Positions 8,216-16,613 of a stretch of DNA of 40,341 bases are shown here, piece after piece. The notes under the pieces were generated by a model, which ran no database searches, had not been told where the DNA came from, and saw nothing but the letters and a program-made list of their open reading frames with translations. A program made the translations under genes and the position numbers. Source of the DNA: DTU015 sp964406505 (GTDB lineage Bacteria; Bacillota; Sulfobacillia; Fermentithermobacillales; Fermentithermobacillaceae); assembly GCA_964406505.1 (NCBI GenBank), contig CAYORX010000017.1:1-40341 (forward strand), read 5' to 3'. How positions within the stretch are numbered: position 1 is the first letter of the stretch; every line of letters begins with the position of its first letter.

Positions 8216-10219
8216 ATGAGCCGCAACACAATTTTTTCTGCCCAAGAACTTGAGATTAAATTTAATCTTCGCGGTAAGATTCTTACGGCTGTTCGCGGTG
8301 CTTCCATCGATCTTTTCCAAGGTGAAACCCTTGCTATCGTTGGTGAGTCAGGCTGTGGGAAAACCGTGTTCGCCAAATCATTTTTGGGCGTTCTTGATAA
8401 AAATGGATGGATCTCTCGGGGACATATTTGGCTCGATGGTGTTGATATTGCCCGATACGAAACCGAAACAGATTGGCTTAAGATACGTGGCAAAAAAATA
8501 GCTATGGTTTTTCAAGATCCCATGACCTCTTTAAACCCCGTCAAAAGTATAGGTGAACAAATACGCGAGGTGATTTCGTGGCATTTTGGCACTAGCAAAA
8601 GCGAATCTAAAGAGCTAACTATTGAGCTACTTCGCCAGGTGGGAATCGACAATGCCGAAGTTCGATATGATCAGTACCCCCATATGTTTTCTGGAGGCAT
8701 GCGTCAACGGGTAGTTATAGCAACAGCTATAGCGTGTAAACCCAAGATTCTTATATGTGATGAACCTACTACCGCTTTGGATGTAACCGTACAGGCGCAG
8801 ATTTTACAGCTGATAAAGCGGTTACAGCAAGAGCTAGATATGTCTGTTATATATATCACACATGATTTGGGCGTTGTAGCAGGCGTGGCGGATCGGGTAG
8901 CGGTAATGTACGCCGGACAAATCGTTGAATATGGATTGGTTGACGAAATATTTAAAAATGCCCAACATCCGTATACCAAAGCACTTTTGATGTCTTTACC
9001 CCAATTAGCTCCACGCGGGGGCAAATTACAGGCGATTAAAGGATCCCCGCCTAATTTATACAAACAAATTGTAGGTGATGCTTTTGCACCTCGTAACCCC
9101 GATGCAATGCAAATCGATTATGAGTTTGAGCCACCGTTTTTCAGAGTTTCAAATACGCACTATGCTAAAACTTGGCTGCTACATCCAAAAGCGAAAACTT
9201 TTGCTCAGCAATTGACTGAAAAGCAAAAGAAACATATGCAAGTTATATCTCAAACAAAACCTGTTTCTTCTAAAAAGGAAGCTTTAGTTTCACTTAAAAA
9301 TGTGACAGTTGACTTTAAATTGGGAAGAAGGAAGTTTAGTGCAGTTAAAAATGTTACCTTTGATATTTATCCGGGTGAAACTTTTTCATTGGTAGGTGAA
9401 AGCGGTTCTGGAAAAACCACAATTGGTAAAGCTATAATGAGAATTTGTCATACAAATAGTGGAGATATCTTTTACAAAGGCCACAAAATTAACGGCAAGT
9501 TAAACAACCTCAAACTTACCAAATTCCGGCGTGAGGTTCAAATGATTTTTCAAGATCCAATGGCATCTTTGAATGAACGGGCGAAGGTGGATTATATCGT
9601 ATCAGAAGGGCTTTACAATTTTAAATTGTTCAAAAATGAAAACGAACGAAAACAAAAAGTTGCTGATGCTATGAAGGCAGTCGGGCTTTCTAAAGAGCAT
9701 GCAACAAGATTTCCCCACGAATTTTCCGGTGGGCAACGCCAACGTATTGGCATTGCTAGAACTTTAGTTGTGGAACCTGAATTCATTATTGCCGATGAAC
9801 CTGTTTCTGCGCTTGATGTATCAATTCGGGCGCAAGTTATTAATTTACTCAACGAACTTAAGCAAGACAAAAAATTTACTTACCTTTTCATAGCTCACGA
9901 CCTTAGCGTAGTACGTTTTATTTCCGATCGCATTGCTGTTATGCATAAAGGACGTATTGTAGAACTTGCGGGAAGCGAAGAACTCTTTGCAAATCCCCTC
10001 CACCCTTATACAATAGCACTTCTTCGGGCGGCTCCGGTTCCAGATCCTGATATCGAAAGAGAGAAGCAAATTACAGTTTATGATCTTTCGATTCATGATT
10101 ACAGTGTTGATAAACCTTTTTGGGCCGAGGTTGCGCCTGGTCATTTTGTGTGGGCGAATACCAAGGAAGTTGAGATGTACAAAGGGCAGCTTTCACTGAG
10201 TAGAATTTCCAATGTATAA
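8216..10219 (+). CDS. Fused oligopeptide ABC transporter ATPase (OppD-OppF in one chain)
   Basis: A 667-residue protein with two complete ABC ATPase domains. The first has Walker A GESGCGKT at 43-50, signature FSGGMRQR and Walker B ILICDEP. The second has Walker A GESGSGKT starting at about 395, signature FSGGQRQR and Walker B FIIADEP. Each is followed by a peptide-transporter C-terminal region beginning HPYTKALL or HPYTIALL. In most organisms these are two proteins (OppD and OppF); here one chain supplies both. The first tail reads GDAFAPRNPDAMQID, with none of the four Cys found in iron-sulfur-bearing DppD/OppD proteins. The second ends in GHFVWAN, as in Gram-positive OppF/AmiF. The ATG follows AAGGAG by 8 bases. 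No internal frameshift or second start with a ribosome binding site is evident near the junction. Confidence 0.93.
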   Translation: MSRNTIFSAQELEIKFNLRGKILTAVRGASIDLFQGETLAIVGESGCGKTVFAKSFLGVLDKNGWISRGHIWLDGVDIARYETETDWLKIRGKKIAMVFQDPMTSLNPVKSIGEQIREVISWHFGTSKSESKELTIELLRQVGIDNAEVRYDQYPHMFSGGMRQRVVIATAIACKPKILICDEPTTALDVTVQAQILQLIKRLQQELDMSVIYITHDLGVVAGVADRVAVMYAGQIVEYGLVDEIFKNAQHPYTKALLMSLPQLAPRGGKLQAIKGSPPNLYKQIVGDAFAPRNPDAMQIDYEFEPPFFRVSNTHYAKTWLLHPKAKTFAQQLTEKQKKHMQVISQTKPVSSKKEALVSLKNVTVDFKLGRRKFSAVKNVTFDIYPGETFSLVGESGSGKTTIGKAIMRICHTNSGDIFYKGHKINGKLNNLKLTKFRREVQMIFQDPMASLNERAKVDYIVSEGLYNFKLFKNENERKQKVADAMKAVGLSKEHATRFPHEFSGGQRQRIGIARTLVVEPEFIIADEPVSALDVSIRAQVINLLNELKQDKKFTYLFIAHDLSVVRFISDRIAVMHKGRIVELAGSEELFANPLHPYTIALLRAAPVPDPDIEREKQITVYDLSIHDYSVDKPFWAEVAPGHFVWANTKEVEMYKGQLSLSRISNV

Positions 10220-10250
10220 CATCGGCTAGTACAAATCAGGAGGGGTATTA

Positions 10251-11441
10251 ATGTCAGGTGTTTTATATATTGTGGGCGGCGGCATAAATCAAAGCGAAGA
10301 ACAAATATTTTCTGAATTCATTAAATCATCCGGTGGCCCACTAGCTAAATTTGCATTTGTTGTTTCAGCTTCAGGAGATAATCCGGATGCGGTTTTTGAG
10401 TCCTATGTTGAAACGTTTGCCAAATTGGGTGTTGCAAGGCAAAGATGTGTGCTCATACCTTTATATGCACAGCATGTTAAAGATAAGCACGGTTTCAATG
10501 CTCGTAACGGGGACCATGATTGTATTCCCCCAGCATTTGAAAACGTTACCGGTGTTTGGTTTTCGGGCGGTGATCAGTATCATACGGCTAAATGTTTGCT
10601 ACGTTCAGATGGTACGTACACACGTGCCTTGAAAATTATCCATCAGATATATAAACAGGGCGGATCTATTGGGGGTTCTAGCGCTGGGGCCGCCATCATG
10701 GGTCGGATTATGATTGGCGGCGGCAATAACCGCGGAGTTTTATATCACGACACAGTGTTTGGTTACGATGATTACAAAGAAATAAGTCAAAAAGACGATT
10801 CGGTATCGCCCTTAATTTTGGCAAAAGGATTGGGTTTTTTCCCTTGTGGAATTATAGATCAGCACTTTAACAAACGCCCACGTTTATTACGTTTAATTGA
10901 GGCGTGTATAACCAATCCACAAGGCGTTGATCAAGGATTTGGAATTTCCGAGGACACTGCACTGGTTTACAAGGATAACGTAATAGAGGTGCTTGGCACT
11001 GGTAGTGTATATATCATAGATTGTTGTAATGCAGTAAAAACTGCAAATGGCTGTTACGATGGGTTAATGCTTCATGCCCTGCAACAAGGTGATCGTCTAA
11101 ATCAAAAAACTGGAAAGTTTATGCTTGCAGATGATTGCAAAAATAAAAACACTAAATACGTAACTCGTGATTATATAAGTGGCGGGATCATAGACAGTCC
11201 CTTTTTCAGTGATTTTATAGATACCAATCTTCTTAGTGCCAAAGGTAATTGTATATACTCTTCTGGGGAAAAGTGTATTTATTCTGCTAAAGAATCAGTG
11301 ATTTACGAGGCTCACGAAAAGACCTACAAAGTGGTACTTAAATACTTCCGTGACGAAAACACTAAAGGTTATAGAAGTGTTCGTTCTACATCGTTTGTTA
11401 ACGTTTGTTTAACAGTTAGCACGTATTTAGGTAATCTATAG
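10251..11441 (+). CDS. Cyanophycinase-like serine peptidase (S51 family) with C-terminal extension
   Basis: A 396-residue cytosolic-looking protein without a signal peptide. The first about 275 residues match the cyanophycinase/dipeptidase E fold: GGG at 9-11, GDQ at 107-109, the nucleophile elbow GGSSAG with S144, and H205 in IIDQHF as the likely catalytic His. Cyanophycinases hydrolyse cyanophycin to beta-Asp-Arg dipeptides and are usually about 270-300 residues. The last about 110 residues here, including NCIYSSGEKCIYSAKES, are additional and I do not recognise them. It is the last gene of the peptide-import operon, 31 bases after the ATPase gene, with AGGAGGGG before its ATG. A role in cleaving imported aspartyl or isopeptide-linked peptides is inferred. 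No cyanophycin synthetase is in the window. Confidence 0.85.
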   Translation: MSGVLYIVGGGINQSEEQIFSEFIKSSGGPLAKFAFVVSASGDNPDAVFESYVETFAKLGVARQRCVLIPLYAQHVKDKHGFNARNGDHDCIPPAFENVTGVWFSGGDQYHTAKCLLRSDGTYTRALKIIHQIYKQGGSIGGSSAGAAIMGRIMIGGGNNRGVLYHDTVFGYDDYKEISQKDDSVSPLILAKGLGFFPCGIIDQHFNKRPRLLRLIEACITNPQGVDQGFGISEDTALVYKDNVIEVLGTGSVYIIDCCNAVKTANGCYDGLMLHALQQGDRLNQKTGKFMLADDCKNKNTKYVTRDYISGGIIDSPFFSDFIDTNLLSAKGNCIYSSGEKCIYSAKESVIYEAHEKTYKVVLKYFRDENTKGYRSVRSTSFVNVCLTVSTYLGNL

Positions 11442-11467
11442 CGGATGTTTGTTATAGGGGAAGTCAT

Positions 11468-11878
11468 TTACACAGTTGAAAGTGCTAAAAGGAAAATTCC
11501 AACCAGTGCATAAATCATTGCTTTAAGCTTTTGGCGTTTAATAAGCGGAATATTTGATTCTTGGATGATTCTGGGTAAGTCATCATCAAAAAAATGTTTG
11601 TTGCCCCAAAACCATAACCGAGGTTTTAGGACTTTATTCTTCCGATGAAAAAAAGGTATTTGTGGCGGTGTTTTAGGTTTTAAACGAGCGATCACATCAG
11701 TGCCCTTGCTTTTTAGATACTCAAGCCAGCTAACTAGCAGATAACAAAAACCCATGAATGCTACCATAAAGCCCGCATACAACCGGCCTGCGGGCGAGAA
11801 ATAGCTAATTATAACCCATACTATAAGGCCAATAGATGAATGCCATAAAAACTTTTTTAAAGCGTGTGCAGCCACCAT
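11468..11878 (-). CDS. Small membrane protein of unknown function
   Basis: A 136-residue protein. Two hydrophobic segments near the N-terminus (SSIGLIVWVIISYFSPAGRL and LYAGFMVAFMGFCYLLVSWL) are followed by a basic, Pro-rich hydrophilic stretch and a C-terminal membrane segment (MIYALVGIFLLALSTV). I chose ATG 11878 because GAAAGGA precedes it by 5 bases; a TTG at 11896 would have its own ribosome binding site inside the coding sequence. I do not recognise the family. It is convergent with the cyanophycinase-like gene (26 bases apart, no terminator seen) and divergent from the M20 gene. Confidence 0.7.
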   Translation of the reverse strand: MVAAHALKKFLWHSSIGLIVWVIISYFSPAGRLYAGFMVAFMGFCYLLVSWLEYLKSKGTDVIARLKPKTPPQIPFFHRKNKVLKPRLWFWGNKHFFDDDLPRIIQESNIPLIKRQKLKAMIYALVGIFLLALSTV

Positions 11879-12115
11879 ATCTGTTCCTTTCAACAAATTC
11901 TAAGTCTACTATACCAAAACTTTCACCTATTGAACTTTTAGACCTTTTCCGTTGTTTTAAACCTATAAGCAGGAAAATCAACCTATCATATCATATCAAA
12001 TAAATTAGCATTACGAATGCATGCATTCCAAAGGGTGCTGTGAACCTTTCGATAGCAATTAATTTTGATTGGTACTCAAAGCGAAAGTTTAAGCAGAAGA
12101 TGAAAGGAGCAAATT
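11879..12115. promoter_or_regulatory. Divergent intergenic region with a 14-base perfect palindrome
   Basis: Between the minus-strand membrane protein and the plus-strand M20 gene lies GAATGCATGCATTC (12015-12028), a perfect palindrome, with a run of three ATATC-type repeats just upstream (about 11984-11998). Its position between divergent starts suits an operator for a dimeric regulator, but no regulator gene is nearby and I cannot assign a family. The M20 ribosome binding site AAAGGAG is at 12101-12107. Confidence 0.4.
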
Positions 12116-13558
12116 ATGGATAAAAAGGATGTTAACAATTATATTTCAAAGAAGCAATTTTTGATTTCAAACATAAGTGATAAAATTTGGGAGTTTGCAG
12201 AAACGGCTTTCGAGGAATACAAATCTGCCGATTACCTGTGCAATGCTTTGGAAAAAGAAGGGTTTTCTGTTACCAAAAATGTTGGGGGCATTGAGACTGC
12301 ATTTTTAGGTACTTTCGGAACTGGAAGACCTTTAATAGGACTTCTGGGTGAATATGATGCTTTGTCTGGACTAAGCCAGGTTGCTAACGTGGCTCATAAA
12401 AAGGTTCTTTTTGAAAATGAAAATGGCCATGGTTGTGGACATAACTTATTGGGAGCAGGTGCATTTGCCGCCTGTTTAGGAATCAAGAAGTATTTAGAGG
12501 AAACGAAACGACCCGGCACTGTAATTTATTTTGGGTGTCCGGGTGAAGAAGGTGGTTCGGGCAAGGCCTTCATGGCGCGAGAAGGTGTTTTTGATGGGTT
12601 GGACGCGTGTTTAACATGGCATCCAGGTTCTCATAATGCCGTTCGAACCAGCAGTTCTCTTGCAAATTATCAGGTTTATTACAAGTTCCACGGTATTAGT
12701 GCTCACGCCGCAGGAAAACCGCACCAAGGAAGAAGTGCTTTGGATGCAGTTACTTTAATGAATACTGGTGTGCAGTTTCTTCGTGAACACGTTAAGTCTG
12801 ACGTTAGAATTCATTACGCCGTTACAAATACAGGAGGATTTTCGCCCAACGTAGTGCAAAGTTACGCTGAAGTTCTATATTTGATCAGGGCACCGGAAAT
12901 TTCTCAAGTAAAGCAAGTCTACGAAAGGGTCAATGATATTGCAAAAGGTGCTGCTCTTATGACAGGTACACGTGTAGAGATTGATTTTGTGAAGGCTTGC
13001 TCTAATCTTATACCTAACTGCATTTTGGAACGGCAATTGTATGAAAATATGAAAATCACCCCTTTGCCAAGATATACAGATGAGGAAATTTTATTTGCCC
13101 AAGAAATAATTGATAGCATTGAGTTAAGAGAAAGTTCAATGGAATCGCTAGCCGCGCAAATCCCCGATAAAGAAGACAGAGACTATGTATTGTCGAAAAT
13201 CGGACAGCCTATCAATGATTTCTTGATGCCTTACCACAGTTACGAAAGTATTTCTCCAGGTTCTACTGATGTAGGGGATGTAAGCTGGATTTGCCCAACA
13301 GCACAAATAACTGCGGCATCATGGGCTGCTGATACCCCGGGGCATTCTTGGCAAGTTGTAGCTCAAGGGAAAAACTCTATGGCTTATAAATCGGTTATAT
13401 ACGTAGGGCAGGTTTTGGCTGGTACGGCTATCGATTTATTAACTGATAGTGACATTATTGTCCAGGCAAAAAGTGAGCTTGAAACGCGGCTAGGAGATAA
13501 TGAATATATTTGCCCAATTCCTTCAGGAGTTGAGCCAAGGATAATAAGTCAAAAATGA
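12116..13558 (+). CDS. M20 family amidohydrolase, AbgB-like
   Basis: A 480-residue metallo-amidohydrolase of the M20D/AbgB group, which includes p-aminobenzoyl-glutamate hydrolase subunit B and related N-acyl amino-acid amidohydrolases. Metal-site and dimerisation motifs are visible: GEYDALSGL, NGHGCGHNLLGAG, the catalytic pair in CPGEEGGSGK, LTWHPGSHN, and HGISAHAAGKPHQGRSALDA in the lid domain. The C-terminal part carries DTPGHSWQ, typical of AbgB. The length matches AbgB (about 480). There is no signal peptide, so it acts in the cytosol. It is transcribed alone after the divergent region and ends at a strong terminator. The substrate is unknown; an N-acylated amino acid or dipeptide is likely. 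Confidence 0.9.
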   Translation: MDKKDVNNYISKKQFLISNISDKIWEFAETAFEEYKSADYLCNALEKEGFSVTKNVGGIETAFLGTFGTGRPLIGLLGEYDALSGLSQVANVAHKKVLFENENGHGCGHNLLGAGAFAACLGIKKYLEETKRPGTVIYFGCPGEEGGSGKAFMAREGVFDGLDACLTWHPGSHNAVRTSSSLANYQVYYKFHGISAHAAGKPHQGRSALDAVTLMNTGVQFLREHVKSDVRIHYAVTNTGGFSPNVVQSYAEVLYLIRAPEISQVKQVYERVNDIAKGAALMTGTRVEIDFVKACSNLIPNCILERQLYENMKITPLPRYTDEEILFAQEIIDSIELRESSMESLAAQIPDKEDRDYVLSKIGQPINDFLMPYHSYESISPGSTDVGDVSWICPTAQITAASWAADTPGHSWQVVAQGKNSMAYKSVIYVGQVLAGTAIDLLTDSDIIVQAKSELETRLGDNEYICPIPSGVEPRIISQK

Positions 13559-13588
13559 CAATCTAAAAAACTAAACCTAGATTTTATG

Positions 13589-13614
13589 AGGCCGGGGTTC
13601 TCCCCCGGCCTTTT
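13589..13614. terminator. Bidirectional rho-independent terminator
   Basis: A GC-rich stem AGGCCGGGG / CCCCGGCCT with loop TTCTC is followed by TTTT on the plus strand. On the minus strand the flanking A residues upstream give a short T-tract. It sits 30 bases after the M20 stop and 4 bases before the end of the minus-strand amidohydrolase gene, so it can serve both convergent units. Confidence 0.9.
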
Positions 13615-13617
13615 GAA

Positions 13618-15024
13618 TTACCTTCTGGTATAAAACAAACTTTTCTCAAGGTCTATTTTTCGCGCAGGAATTCCGATTTGGGCAGCTTTAGATAATCCTT
13701 TTTGAGTGGTCAATAATACTCCGCCTTTACCCACAACTATCCCATTGATCATAATGACTTGTCCCATTGATATTCCAAGGCAAGCTTTGCCCGATACCGA
13801 TTCAAACACAGTTATATCAGCATCGAAACCTTCGCTTAAGCTACCTTTGGTCGTGAATCCAAACATTTTAGCAGGATTTAGGGAAAGTTTTGTGACCAAT
13901 TCACTCCACGTTAGCGCACCTAGTTTAACCAATGCAGTGCCGCGTTCTAATTGAACATTCCTGGGAATTGCACCGCCGTCCGTGCTAATAGCATCAACCA
14001 CGAATTCACCGTTAGGCATTTTTGCTGTAGCAAGAAGATGCATCGATACGGTATCGTTCACAGGGAAGCTCACCCCAACCATGGTATCTGCGTCTCTCCA
14101 TATCTTATGGCCTTCTTCGCCAGTTGCCAATTCAATGACGCCACCTTGTTCTACTTGAATAAATGCCCAACCTGAAAGGATAGCCTTTTCTAAACCTTTT
14201 TCGGTCGGCTCAAAGTTTTTCATTCTGAGGCAGTTTCTAGTTACATGGCTTACTGGAACACCGTCTTTACAGGCGCCGCCTGTTCCATTAATTGTTCCCA
14301 AGTATGATTCAGACACGAGATGTCTGTTTCGTTTAAGGGCTTCCGCAGCGATGAGTGCTTCTTCAACTGGCGGGGTTTTTATCAAGCCCCGGCAATAACT
14401 ATTGACATGTGCAATATGTAGGTGGTTTTCACCCGCTATATCAATTGCCTCCAAAAGCCCATCCAAATTGCTGCCCGTTTTAGTTGTGCCAACATGGAAA
14501 GCCATATAGCATCTTTCTTCATTGGCGACGTCAATTATCATAGATGTAACATCGGGAGTAGCAGGACGGTGGCCTCCAACCATTTTTAGACCTATGGCCC
14601 CGTTCGACATAGCAGTTTCGATGATGTCTTTAATTTCTTTCCTACTAGGATTGGTGTTTTTAGTGTTTGCGCCAGGAGTGACTGTGTGAAGCCCAGCCAA
14701 GTTCATTCCGCAACCACGCTTTTTTAGCCCTACAACCGTTGATTCAATTGGACCACCAAAATCAACAGCGGTGATTACTCCTTTTTGAGCCATCATAGAG
14801 TAACCAACCCAGCGGTTTTTAGTTGAAACGTGTACATGCGTATCAATGACACCAGGTATCACCATTTTACCTTCTACGTCGATAACGGAATTTGCAGCTG
14901 TAGCAGGAAGATTATTTCCGACCTCCGCAATCTTGTTGTCTTTTATGCCTACATCAGTTCTTTCATCTAGTTCCAAAAGGGGATCAATGACATGCCCATT
15001 TTTAATTAATAGATCAAACTTCAT
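13618..15024 (-). CDS. Metal-dependent amidohydrolase (dihydroorotase/D-aminoacylase-like)
   Basis: A 468-residue TIM-barrel amidohydrolase. The binuclear-metal ligand set can be followed: H63 and H65 in IDTHVHV, K147 in IGLKMVGG (candidate carboxylated lysine), H177 in MAFHVG, H206 in HIAHVNS and D349 in ISTDGG. An N-terminal small beta-domain (LLIKNGHVIDP) and the C-terminal GSLSEGFDADITVFE/GIVVGKGG segment complete the composite domain. ATG 15024 is preceded by GAGG at 7 bases; a GTG at 15033 overlaps that site. It is the last gene of the minus-strand feoB-feoA-exporter operon, 31 bases after the exporter gene. The substrate cannot be assigned; N-acyl amino acids, cyclic amides and isoaspartyl dipeptides are all possible in this superfamily. 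Confidence 0.87.
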   Translation of the reverse strand: MKFDLLIKNGHVIDPLLELDERTDVGIKDNKIAEVGNNLPATAANSVIDVEGKMVIPGVIDTHVHVSTKNRWVGYSMMAQKGVITAVDFGGPIESTVVGLKKRGCGMNLAGLHTVTPGANTKNTNPSRKEIKDIIETAMSNGAIGLKMVGGHRPATPDVTSMIIDVANEERCYMAFHVGTTKTGSNLDGLLEAIDIAGENHLHIAHVNSYCRGLIKTPPVEEALIAAEALKRNRHLVSESYLGTINGTGGACKDGVPVSHVTRNCLRMKNFEPTEKGLEKAILSGWAFIQVEQGGVIELATGEEGHKIWRDADTMVGVSFPVNDTVSMHLLATAKMPNGEFVVDAISTDGGAIPRNVQLERGTALVKLGALTWSELVTKLSLNPAKMFGFTTKGSLSEGFDADITVFESVSGKACLGISMGQVIMINGIVVGKGGVLLTTQKGLSKAAQIGIPARKIDLEKSLFYTRR

Positions 15025-15055
15025 TTGGTTCACCTCAACATCGAGATTTTTACGC

Positions 15056-16291
15056 TTAGATAAATCTAGTTTCTATAAGATAGGCGCCAATTCCTACTAT
15101 TAAGCCTACGATGCTATTTATTACTGTACTCCAAAACGCTGAATTGCGGTCCATGGCGATCAAAGGGAAAAGCGCATCCCCGTCTTGTGAGATTGCATTT
15201 GCGAGCAATGCTGAAAAGGGGAAGATTCCTTTAAGGTATAAAGATACGAATACTACCTGAGGGCCACATCCAGGGATCATCCCTACCAATACACCTAATA
15301 ATATAGATGTAAAACCGCCAGATGCCATGATTGTTTCTATGACCTGTTCGCCGCCAGCAAAGCATATGCTTAGTTCATACACGAGATAAGCAGCAAATAC
15401 CCACGTGCCTACAAATGCAGTTTCTTCCGCGTTGTGTATGAGGGTTTCTCTTAAAGAAAAAAGTTTGTGTTCCGCATCTTCATGTGTTTGGGCGTGGATG
15501 AATTTTTTTGAACAGGTAATATACAATAATGTTACGAAAGTACCTAGGGCACCGATGACCATGCCGGCGTTGGGTATTTTAGGAATTTTGTTAATATCTA
15601 TTTGACTCAACTCTAAAACCCCAAATACAAACCCTATTGATATTACGGCCCAAAAAATAATATGGCAATTATGAGTTATTTTGTAACCGATGCTACTAGA
15701 ATCTAACGGATTTTTGTGATGCAGGAACATATCAATTTCATCGCCTTCCACGTGTCCAATATGTTTTAAGTTGCAGGAACGACAATCGACAGGATTGTCA
15801 AGATATATTCCATTTAAAAGCGTTTCTGCCTTTTGATGTTCCTTTTCTAAGTCCTTTATCTTTGGTCTTTTTGATCGTTGTTTCACCCATTCGCCTATTT
15901 TGTAATAATCAACGATATACCCGGCAGCGGTGCCTACAATCAAGCAAATGGGTGTTATTATAAGAAATTCCCTTGGCATTTGTGTCATTGTTACAAACGC
16001 AGAATCACCGGCGGTGGCTATTGTGGTTGCGACAACTGTACCGAAAGTTACGGAATCTTTTATGTATAAAGGCATTACAAGAATGGCGCCTCCGCACCCT
16101 GGGGTAATGCCCAATAGTGCACCAATTAGCGGCTGATATTTTTTAGCGTCAGAAATAGCTTTAACAAGTGCACCTTGTTGCTTGAAATCTATGTATCCGA
16201 AAATCAAAAGAACTGCACCAACAAATACAGTAACTTGGATAAAAGATCCTTCTGCGCTTGCCAAAATTATCGACCATAAGTTGCCACTCAT
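15056..16291 (-). CDS. Putative 10-TM heavy-metal exporter family protein (ArsP_2-like)
   Basis: A 411-residue polytopic membrane protein with an internal duplication. PGCGG at 64-68 and PGCGP at 340-344 sit at equivalent places before V/L-rich LYIKD and LYLKG segments, and GDSAF and GDALF are further paired motifs. This pattern fits the family annotated as putative 10-TM heavy-metal, manganese or arsenic exporter; family membership comes from memory of the motifs. The loop between the halves is rich in Cys and His (DCRSCNLKHIGHVEG, then MFLHHKNP), suggesting a cytoplasmic metal-binding site. It lies 57 bases after feoA and 31 before the amidohydrolase gene, so it is likely co-transcribed with iron transport. 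The transported ion and direction are unproven. Confidence 0.75.
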   Translation of the reverse strand: MSGNLWSIILASAEGSFIQVTVFVGAVLLIFGYIDFKQQGALVKAISDAKKYQPLIGALLGITPGCGGAILVMPLYIKDSVTFGTVVATTIATAGDSAFVTMTQMPREFLIITPICLIVGTAAGYIVDYYKIGEWVKQRSKRPKIKDLEKEHQKAETLLNGIYLDNPVDCRSCNLKHIGHVEGDEIDMFLHHKNPLDSSSIGYKITHNCHIIFWAVISIGFVFGVLELSQIDINKIPKIPNAGMVIGALGTFVTLLYITCSKKFIHAQTHEDAEHKLFSLRETLIHNAEETAFVGTWVFAAYLVYELSICFAGGEQVIETIMASGGFTSILLGVLVGMIPGCGPQVVFVSLYLKGIFPFSALLANAISQDGDALFPLIAMDRNSAFWSTVINSIVGLIVGIGAYLIETRFI

Positions 16292-16348
16292 TATGTCACT
16301 CCTAAATTACCAGTGTACTTTTAACGGCTTTTAATTTTTAATGTCTTA

Positions 16349-16570
16349 CTACTTGCTAACGTGAATACGTGTTGCAATTCTCCTACCAATGGCTACAGTC
16401 GATTGTCCAACTCTTATAAGTATTGGACCATGAAATGGATGTGAAGCTATGACTTTAATCCTTGTCCCTGGCAAAAGCCCAAGATCGCACAGTTGCCTTA
16501 CGGTGTTTCTGCCTATCGGGCTTGGGTCAATGACAACTTCATCGCCGGGTTTGGTTTCTACAAGCGTCAT
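16349..16570 (-). CDS. feoA: FeoA, ferrous iron transport accessory protein
   Basis: A 73-residue SH3-like FeoA-domain protein. The family pattern is clear: an N-terminal KPGDEVVI strand, RNTVRQLCDLGLLPGTRIKVI in the middle, and GPILIRVGQSTVAIGRRIATRIHV at the end. FeoA proteins bind FeoB and are needed for its ferrous-iron uptake. It lies 43 bases downstream of feoB in the same operon. That order is the reverse of the usual feoA-feoB arrangement. Confidence 0.92.
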   Translation of the reverse strand: MTLVETKPGDEVVIDPSPIGRNTVRQLCDLGLLPGTRIKVIASHPFHGPILIRVGQSTVAIGRRIATRIHVSK

Positions 16571-16613
16571 ATTGTGTGAACCTCTCCTTTGAATCGCGTA
16601 TTATTTATCTAAT

